DNA of 64,000 nt from an uncultured Acidobacteriia bacterium. Lineage in GTDB: Bacteria; Acidobacteriota; Terriglobia; Bryobacterales; Bryobacteraceae. The notes beneath the pieces were generated by a model that worked only from the letters and a program-made list of their open reading frames with translations, was not told the origin of the DNA and ran no database searches. How positions within the stretch are numbered: the first letter of the stretch is position 1; the number at the start of each line of letters is the position of its first letter. The translations under genes were made by a program, and so were the position numbers. The stretch covers positions 1 to 64,000 of the forward strand of contig CAIYVZ010000151.1 in NCBI GenBank assembly GCA_903929755.1, in the 5' to 3' direction. Of the stretch, positions 59,056 through 64,000 are shown piece after piece.

Positions 59056-62000
59056 ATGGCTGTAACCCGCAGTACTGCCGAGAGCCGTGGCAGCATCCCG
59101 CGCAGCGGTGGTGGTGCGAAGCCGTTACGGGTGGGGCGCGCCCCGGAACTGGTGTGGCTGCTGGTGGTGGCGATGCTGGTTAGCTGCGCATGGTGGATGG
59201 TTTATACCGCTCGGGTGCGTCGGGATGCCGGGCCGGTGCAGCCGGTGAATTTGGCGGAAGCCCGAACGGCGTCCAGTCTGGAACCCGCGCTGACGGTGCT
59301 GCGGAGTCCGGCGGACCGCGCTTTTGCGGCGAAGCAGATTCTGGATTTGGTGCAGGTACATGAAGGGCATTTGCCGAACACGGGGGCGATTGCCCGATTG
59401 CGTGTGAATCGGGCGGTGGTGGCGGCAAATCGCAGTCTGGAGCAGTTGCGGACGCGGGCAGGTGAAGGCGCGGGGGACACGATGGCGCTGTTCACGCCGG
59501 CCGAGTTCGCATTAGTGAAGCAGGCGGTGGAGGTGCGGCCGATGTCCGAATTCCGCGGCGAGTTTTTGAAGTGGGCGGGCATCGTGCTGGGGGCATTTTT
59601 GCTAACGCATCTGGTGTGGAGTCTGCGCGGATTCGGGGGGCACTGGGTTTTTTTGCCCTTGCTGCTCCTGCTGACCGGGATTGGTTTCACGCTGATGCTC
59701 GCGCTGCGGGATCCGGTGCGGGATCTGATGATCTTTGTACCTTATGCGCAGGGGGTGGCCGCGGGCTGTCTGGTGATGTTGGCGGCGAGCTTTGTGAATT
59801 GGGAGTCGGCCACGGCGGGCTTTAGCTTCGTGCCGCTGGTGGGGGCTGCGGTGCTGTCGGTGGCGCTGATGCTGTTCGGTACGGCTCCGGGTGCGAGCGA
59901 TGCGAGGGTGAATCTGGGGCCCGTGCAGCCGGCTGAGGCCATCAAGATTCTGCTGGTGTTCTTTCTTGCCGGGTACTTCGCGAAACGCTGGCCCTTACTG
60001 CGGCAGTTGAAGGAGAAACGGGTCCTGCTGCCCGGCGTAGAACTGCCCAGGCTGGAGTATGCGGCTCCAGTGGTGGTGGGCGTGCTGGTTTCGCTGCTTT
60101 TCTTCTATCTTCAGAAAGATTTGGGGCCCGCACTGGTTTTCGCGGCGGTATTCCTGACCATGTATGGCATCGCCCGAAACCGCGCCGCACTGGCCGCTTT
60201 GGGGATGGGGGCGCTGTTCTGCGGGTTTCTCGTCGGGTATTTTCTGGGTGTACCACATACGGTGCATGACCGTGTGGCCATGTGGATCTCGCCGTGGGGC
60301 AACTCGGTGCGCGGCGGCGACCAGGTGGTGCATTCGCTTTGGGCGCTTGGTTCGGGCGGGCTAGTGGGCACCGGACTGGGGCTGGGGGAGCCGGATGTGA
60401 TCCCGGCCGGTCACACGGATCTGATTGTCTCGGTACTGGGCGAAGAGTGGGGTTTTCTGGGCATCGTGCTGGTTTATGGGGCACTGGCGCTGCTGGTTTG
60501 GCTGTCGCTCAGGATTGCGCGGCGGGCTCGCACGGACTACACGTTCTTTCTGGCGCTGGGGTTGACGTTACTGCTGGCGGCGGAAGTTCTGCTGATTTCG
60601 GCGGGGATTCTGGGTTTGTTCCCGCTGTCGGGCGTGGTGACGCCGTTCCTGAGCTTTGGCCGGACTGCGATGCTGGCGAATTTCTTCATTGCCGGGGTGC
60701 TGCTGGCGATTGGGAATGTGCGCGAAGGGGAGCAACGGACGGTGGCGTTTCATGGCGGGCTCCGCTGGGTTGAGTTTGGTCTGGCGGCTGCGCTGCTGCT
60801 GGTGGTGGGGCGTGCGGGGTGGGTGCAGATTGCCCAGGCCGACGCTTTTGCTGGAAAAGGCGCGCTTGTTCTGCAAGCTGACGGGGGGCGGCGGTTCGTG
60901 TACAATCCGCGCCTGATTGCCGCGGCCCGAACGCTGCAGCGGGGGAGTATTTACGACCGGACTGGTCTGCCGCTGGCCACCAGCGCCTGGGATGAACTGG
61001 AAAAGCATCGGCGAGAATACGCGGGGCTGGGCATCGATATCGACAAGACCTGCAATCGCGCGGACAGCCGCCATTACCCGCTGGGCGGGCTGACGTTTCA
61101 TATTCTGGGGGATCTGCGGACGCGTGCAAATTGGGGGGCTCCGAATAGTTCTCTGATCGAGCGTGATCACGCGAAGCGGTTGCAGGGATATGACGACCGG
61201 GCGCGGATTATGGAAGTGACGGATGCGGCGGGGAAGCCTCAGCTTTCCGTGCAGTATGACTATCGGGAACTACTGCCTCTGCTGCGGCGGCGCTGGCAAC
61301 CGGAGCATCCGGCGGTAAAGGCGCTGATGGACCGGGAGCGGAATGTACATCTCTCGATTCATGCTGGATTACAGGTGAGCGCGGGGCAGATTCTGAAGAC
61401 GCGCCTGGCGGAACAGGGATTGACGAAAGGTTCCATGGTGGCGATGGACCCGGAGACGGGTGACTTACTGGCGTCAGTCAACTGGCCTTCTCCGGAAGCG
61501 AATGAAGAACGCCTGGCGGTGGGTGAAGCGGCTGGGCCGATGCTGGACAGGGCACGGTACGGGCTGTATCCGCCGGGGTCCACGTTCAAGATTGTGACGG
61601 CGATTGCGGCGTTGCGGGCGGACCCTGCGCTGGCCAGTCAACACTTCGATTGCGTACGCTTGCCGGATGGCCGCACGGGGAATTTTATTGGCAATTCGAA
61701 GCGCCCGATCCGGGATGACGCGGAGGATAAAACGCCGCACGGTTCACTCGACATGCACCGGGCGATTGTGGTTTCCTGCAATGCTTACTTCGCGCAGTTG
61801 GGCGCGCTGAAAGTGGGGGCAGCGGCACTGCTGGAAACTTCGAAGCTGCTGGGGATTTCGGTGGCGAATCCGATGACGGTGGCGAATCTGAAACCGCAGT
61901 TGCCGCAGATTTCCTATGGCCAGGGGCAGGTGGTGGTGACGCCGTTCCAGATGGCTCGGGTGGCGGCGGCGGTGGCGGGCGGCGGGAGGCTGCCGATGGG

Positions 62001-62358
62001 CCGGTGGGTTCTGGATGAGAACAATGCGCGCAATGCCGCGCCGGTGGTTCTGCTGGACGCGAAGCTGGCGGCGGCACTGGGGCGCGATATGCGTGGCGTG
62101 GTGACGAGCGGGACCGGGAAGAAGCTGGCCGGGATTGATCCGCCCATCGCCGGCAAAACGGGCACGGCCGAACTGGCCAATGCTCCTTCACACGGCTGGT
62201 TTATTGGCTTTGCTCCTTATGCGGAGGCCGCACCCGTTGGCACGAAACGAATTGCCTTCGCAGTTCTGGCCGAAAACGGGCATTATGGTGGTACGTCGGC
62301 GGCTCCCCTGGCGGGGGATCTGGTGGCGGCAGCGAAACAACTGAAACTAATCCAATGA
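59056..62358 (+). CDS. SEDS (RodA/FtsW) glycosyltransferase fused to class B PBP transpeptidase
   Basis: 1100 residues. An N-terminal TM (about 33-52), an extracytoplasmic region (about 53-170) and nine or so further TMs (about 172-565) form the SEDS part, with VQPAEAIKILL, QKDLGPALVF, SGGLVGTGLG, HTDLIVSVLGEEWG (His453-Thr-Asp455) and PFLSFGRTAML. After one more TM (about 580) comes the transpeptidase with GSTFK (Ser842, Lys845), SCN (907-909) and KTGTAE (1034 on), all intact. In most bacteria these are separate interacting proteins (RodA-PBP2, FtsW-FtsI). This single chain should both polymerise and cross-link peptidoglycan. 52 bases separate it from the kinase gene. Confidence 0.93.
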   Translation: MAVTRSTAESRGSIPRSGGGAKPLRVGRAPELVWLLVVAMLVSCAWWMVYTARVRRDAGPVQPVNLAEARTASSLEPALTVLRSPADRAFAAKQILDLVQVHEGHLPNTGAIARLRVNRAVVAANRSLEQLRTRAGEGAGDTMALFTPAEFALVKQAVEVRPMSEFRGEFLKWAGIVLGAFLLTHLVWSLRGFGGHWVFLPLLLLLTGIGFTLMLALRDPVRDLMIFVPYAQGVAAGCLVMLAASFVNWESATAGFSFVPLVGAAVLSVALMLFGTAPGASDARVNLGPVQPAEAIKILLVFFLAGYFAKRWPLLRQLKEKRVLLPGVELPRLEYAAPVVVGVLVSLLFFYLQKDLGPALVFAAVFLTMYGIARNRAALAALGMGALFCGFLVGYFLGVPHTVHDRVAMWISPWGNSVRGGDQVVHSLWALGSGGLVGTGLGLGEPDVIPAGHTDLIVSVLGEEWGFLGIVLVYGALALLVWLSLRIARRARTDYTFFLALGLTLLLAAEVLLISAGILGLFPLSGVVTPFLSFGRTAMLANFFIAGVLLAIGNVREGEQRTVAFHGGLRWVEFGLAAALLLVVGRAGWVQIAQADAFAGKGALVLQADGGRRFVYNPRLIAAARTLQRGSIYDRTGLPLATSAWDELEKHRREYAGLGIDIDKTCNRADSRHYPLGGLTFHILGDLRTRANWGAPNSSLIERDHAKRLQGYDDRARIMEVTDAAGKPQLSVQYDYRELLPLLRRRWQPEHPAVKALMDRERNVHLSIHAGLQVSAGQILKTRLAEQGLTKGSMVAMDPETGDLLASVNWPSPEANEERLAVGEAAGPMLDRARYGLYPPGSTFKIVTAIAALRADPALASQHFDCVRLPDGRTGNFIGNSKRPIRDDAEDKTPHGSLDMHRAIVVSCNAYFAQLGALKVGAAALLETSKLLGISVANPMTVANLKPQLPQISYGQGQVVVTPFQMARVAAAVAGGGRLPMGRWVLDENNARNAAPVVLLDAKLAAALGRDMRGVVTSGTGKKLAGIDPPIAGKTGTAELANAPSHGWFIGFAPYAEAAPVGTKRIAFAVLAENGHYGGTSAAPLAGDLVAAAKQLKLIQ

Positions 62359-63134
62359 GCATCTTGAAAAAGCTGGAGAAGGTCCTGGACGACCGTTTGC
62401 GCGGCATTTTTGCGTCGCAGCAGGAGGGCGGGCGTGAGGCGATTGAACTATACCGTGACGCGCTGAATCAGGTTGCGGCGCGGGCTACGGTGGGGTCACG
62501 CGGGGACCGGGTGTTGCCGTTCAATCGTATCCGGATTGAGTTGCACGCCGATTCCGACGAGCGCCGGGCGGTGCTGGAGGCTCTTTTTGAACCCATACAG
62601 ATGCGGGAAGATATTCGCGCGGGGTTGCTGGAAGAACGGATCTCTACGCCGGAGCAACTGATTCTGCAAGTTGAGTATCCGGCGGATGCGGCTGTTGAGA
62701 TGCGGTTGCTTTTTGAGAAGGGCGGGGCAGCGCCGAAGCTGGAACCTGCGCCTATGGCACCGCTGCGGCTTGCGGTACTGGAGGGCGTGGCGGCTGGTGG
62801 GGATCTGCTGTTGCAAGGCAATGTGGTGAACGTGGGGCGCAGTAAAGACGTTATCGACACGATGGGGCGCATTGTGCGGCGCAACCAGCTTTGTTTCCCC
62901 GAGGATCTGAATCCGGAGCTGAATTCTACGGTCTCTCGCGCTCATGCGACGCTGCGGTGCAATCCGACCGAGGGGGAGTGGCGCGTGTTTGACGATGGCA
63001 GTTCCATGGGGACTGCGGTGTTTCGCGACGGCGTGCGGATCGAAGTTCCGGCGCATGCCAGTCGGGGTGTGGGGTTACGCGCGGGCGATGAACTTTACTT
63101 CGGGTCGGTTCGCGTCCGAGTGGAGACTACTTAG
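62355..63134 (+). CDS. Second FHA-domain protein with DUF3662-like N-terminus
   Basis: 259 residues; ATG overlaps the stop of the SEDS-PBP gene (ATGA). The N-terminal domain (about 1-115: ILKKLEKVLDDRLRGIF, VLPFNRIRIELHADSDE) is a distant form of the FhaA N-terminus, and a FHA domain at about 155-259 has VNVGRSKDVIDT, STVSRAHATL and DDGSSMGTAVFRDGV. It is the last gene of the run and lies next to the convergent LOG gene (63131). Likely reader of Thr phosphorylation on the wall synthase or kinase. Confidence 0.87.
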   Translation: MSILKKLEKVLDDRLRGIFASQQEGGREAIELYRDALNQVAARATVGSRGDRVLPFNRIRIELHADSDERRAVLEALFEPIQMREDIRAGLLEERISTPEQLILQVEYPADAAVEMRLLFEKGGAAPKLEPAPMAPLRLAVLEGVAAGGDLLLQGNVVNVGRSKDVIDTMGRIVRRNQLCFPEDLNPELNSTVSRAHATLRCNPTEGEWRVFDDGSSMGTAVFRDGVRIEVPAHASRGVGLRAGDELYFGSVRVRVETT

Positions 63135-63715
63135 GTCTCGCGTGCGGTGATCCACTTGTCTTCTGGCGGCGCTGCGTATTGCAACATGCGTTGGATCAGC
63201 GATCCCGGGTCCGTGTCAGCGATAACGAAGTCACGGTGGACGGGCTTGACGAAGCGCTCGGCTACGGCGTGATCGAACAATGACAGCAGGGAATCGTAGT
63301 AACCTTCCACGTTTAGCAGCCCGAAGGGTTTCGTCACCAGGCCGAGTTGTTTCCAGGTGAGGATTTCGCAGAATTCCTCGAAGGTGCCGTAGCCTCCAGG
63401 CATGGCGATAAAGCCATCGGCGAGTTCGGCCATTTGGGCTTTGCGTTGGTGCATGGACCCGACTACGCGAAGGCTGGAGAGACCGTGATGCGCGACTTCC
63501 TTTTCGACCAGGGCGTGCGGGATCACGCCGATGACTTCGCCTCCGGCGGCGAGCGCGGCGTCGGCAAGGGCACCCATGAGACCGGTTCGGCCTCCGCCGT
63601 AGACGATGGAAATTCCGTTGGCGACCAGGGCTTGTGCCATGGCCTGCGCATTTGCGATGTAGGCGGGTTTGCTGCCGGGGCTGGAACCGCAAAAGACGCA
63701 GAAGCGCTTAGCCAT
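63131..63715 (-). CDS. LOG-family (cytokinin-activating-type) phosphoribohydrolase-like protein
   Basis: 194 residues from ATG 63715. MAKRFCVFCGSSPGSKPAY, GGGRTGLMGALADAAL, then MHQRKAQMAELADGFIAMPG and GGYGTFEEFCEILTW form the TIGR00730 pattern (PGGxGTxxE). The family hydrolyses nucleotide 5'-monophosphates; bacterial members are often named Rossmann fold nucleotide-binding proteins. It overlaps the upstream glycerol dehydrogenase gene by eight bases, so the two are probably co-transcribed. DprA in this window shares the same Rossmann type. Confidence 0.92.
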   Translation of the reverse strand: MAKRFCVFCGSSPGSKPAYIANAQAMAQALVANGISIVYGGGRTGLMGALADAALAAGGEVIGVIPHALVEKEVAHHGLSSLRVVGSMHQRKAQMAELADGFIAMPGGYGTFEEFCEILTWKQLGLVTKPFGLLNVEGYYDSLLSLFDHAVAERFVKPVHRDFVIADTDPGSLIQRMLQYAAPPEDKWITARET

Positions 63716-64000
63716 TATTACGTTCCCAAAGCATGCCCGCGTCATTTGCGGCGCGCATCGCTTGTTCCACCAGTTGCGGCGTGACGGGGAAGGGCTCGTT
63801 GTGCATAGTTTCACCCGGCGCGGTGGCTCGTTCGGCGATTCTGCGGAGAGTGTCAGCATCCGGGGTGGCACCCAGGCCGACACCGGCGAAGGTTACGGGC
63901 AAGCCGACGCTTTTCGAGAATGCGAGGACTTCTTCCACGATGGTGCGAGGCTGATCTTCCAGCATGAGCTGGGTGATGACACCAAATGCAACCTTCTCGC
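63708..64000 (-). CDS. gldA: Glycerol dehydrogenase, C-terminal part (partial)
   Basis: The last 96 residues are in the window; the gene starts beyond the right edge. EKVAFGVITQLMLED, AFSKSVGLPVTFAGVGLG and ETMHNEPFPVTPQLVEQAM are very like the C-terminus of iron-containing glycerol dehydrogenases such as GldA (KVAFGTLTQL, ETIHNMP, TPDQV). The enzyme oxidises glycerol to dihydroxyacetone with NAD. The length to the stop is normal. The upstream part could not be seen. Confidence 0.85.
   Translation of the reverse strand, partial: EKVAFGVITQLMLEDQPRTIVEEVLAFSKSVGLPVTFAGVGLGATPDADTLRRIAERATAPGETMHNEPFPVTPQLVEQAMRAANDAGMLWERNNG

Overview
The window looks like part of the chromosome of a high-GC acidobacterium of the Solibacter/Bryobacter type. 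This is inferred from gene content, not from a marker search: two Oar-type TonB-dependent receptors with carboxypeptidase-like N-termini, a planctomycete-type cytochrome/DUF1549/DUF1553 protein paired with a DUF1501 protein, an acidobacterial VWFA-related protein, a CadC-type regulator with a TolB-like output domain, and many secreted proteins of unknown role. No rRNA, tRNA or CRISPR array was seen.

Layout. 1-842 (minus strand) holds the end of an IS256-like insertion sequence sitting inside a vapC toxin gene, its vapB antitoxin, and a lone MNT nucleotidyltransferase. 857-14572 (plus strand, C-rich on that strand) holds a tandem DsbA-like protein and a striking cluster of five secreted proteins: two giant modular proteins (TSP3 calcium repeats, Ig-like domains, LVIVD repeats, C-terminal FS-x-N repeats) and three glycine-rich paralogues, then two small genes (one with a SEC-C motif). 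A strong bidirectional terminator at 14612 coincides with a change in strand composition: from there to the end the plus strand is G-rich whatever the gene direction.

14667-44303 is mostly housekeeping and metabolic sequence: DinB-like protein, recA (split by a +1 frameshift), sugar isomerase-like protein, porin, cytochrome c, phosphoesterase, TonB receptor, oligopeptidase B, a two-component system, YncE-like propeller, thioesterase, a fused MoaD-MoaE, VWFA protein, divergent Hfq-like protein, inositol monophosphatase, Rpn-like nuclease, dprA, topA, a molybdopterin-binding protein, a membrane fusion protein and a second TonB receptor. 44304-49665 is gene-poor and accessory-like: AbrB/PIN toxin-antitoxin pair, ceramidase-like membrane protein, CadC-like regulator, two small membrane proteins and about 1.7 kb in which I recognise no gene. 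49666-54317 holds the PSCyt/DUF1501 pair and a MazEF-like module.

54529-63134 is the most remarkable region: an apparent operon encoding an FHA protein, a 32-residue membrane miniprotein, a PP2C phosphatase fused to a right-handed beta-helix, a transmembrane Ser/Thr kinase, a single 1100-residue polypeptide joining a SEDS (RodA/FtsW) glycosyltransferase to a class B penicillin-binding transpeptidase, and a second FHA protein. The order recalls the actinobacterial fhaA-fhaB-pstP-rodA-pbpA-pknA-pknB cluster and suggests phospho-regulated cell wall synthesis. The window closes with a LOG-family protein and the C-terminus of a glycerol dehydrogenase.
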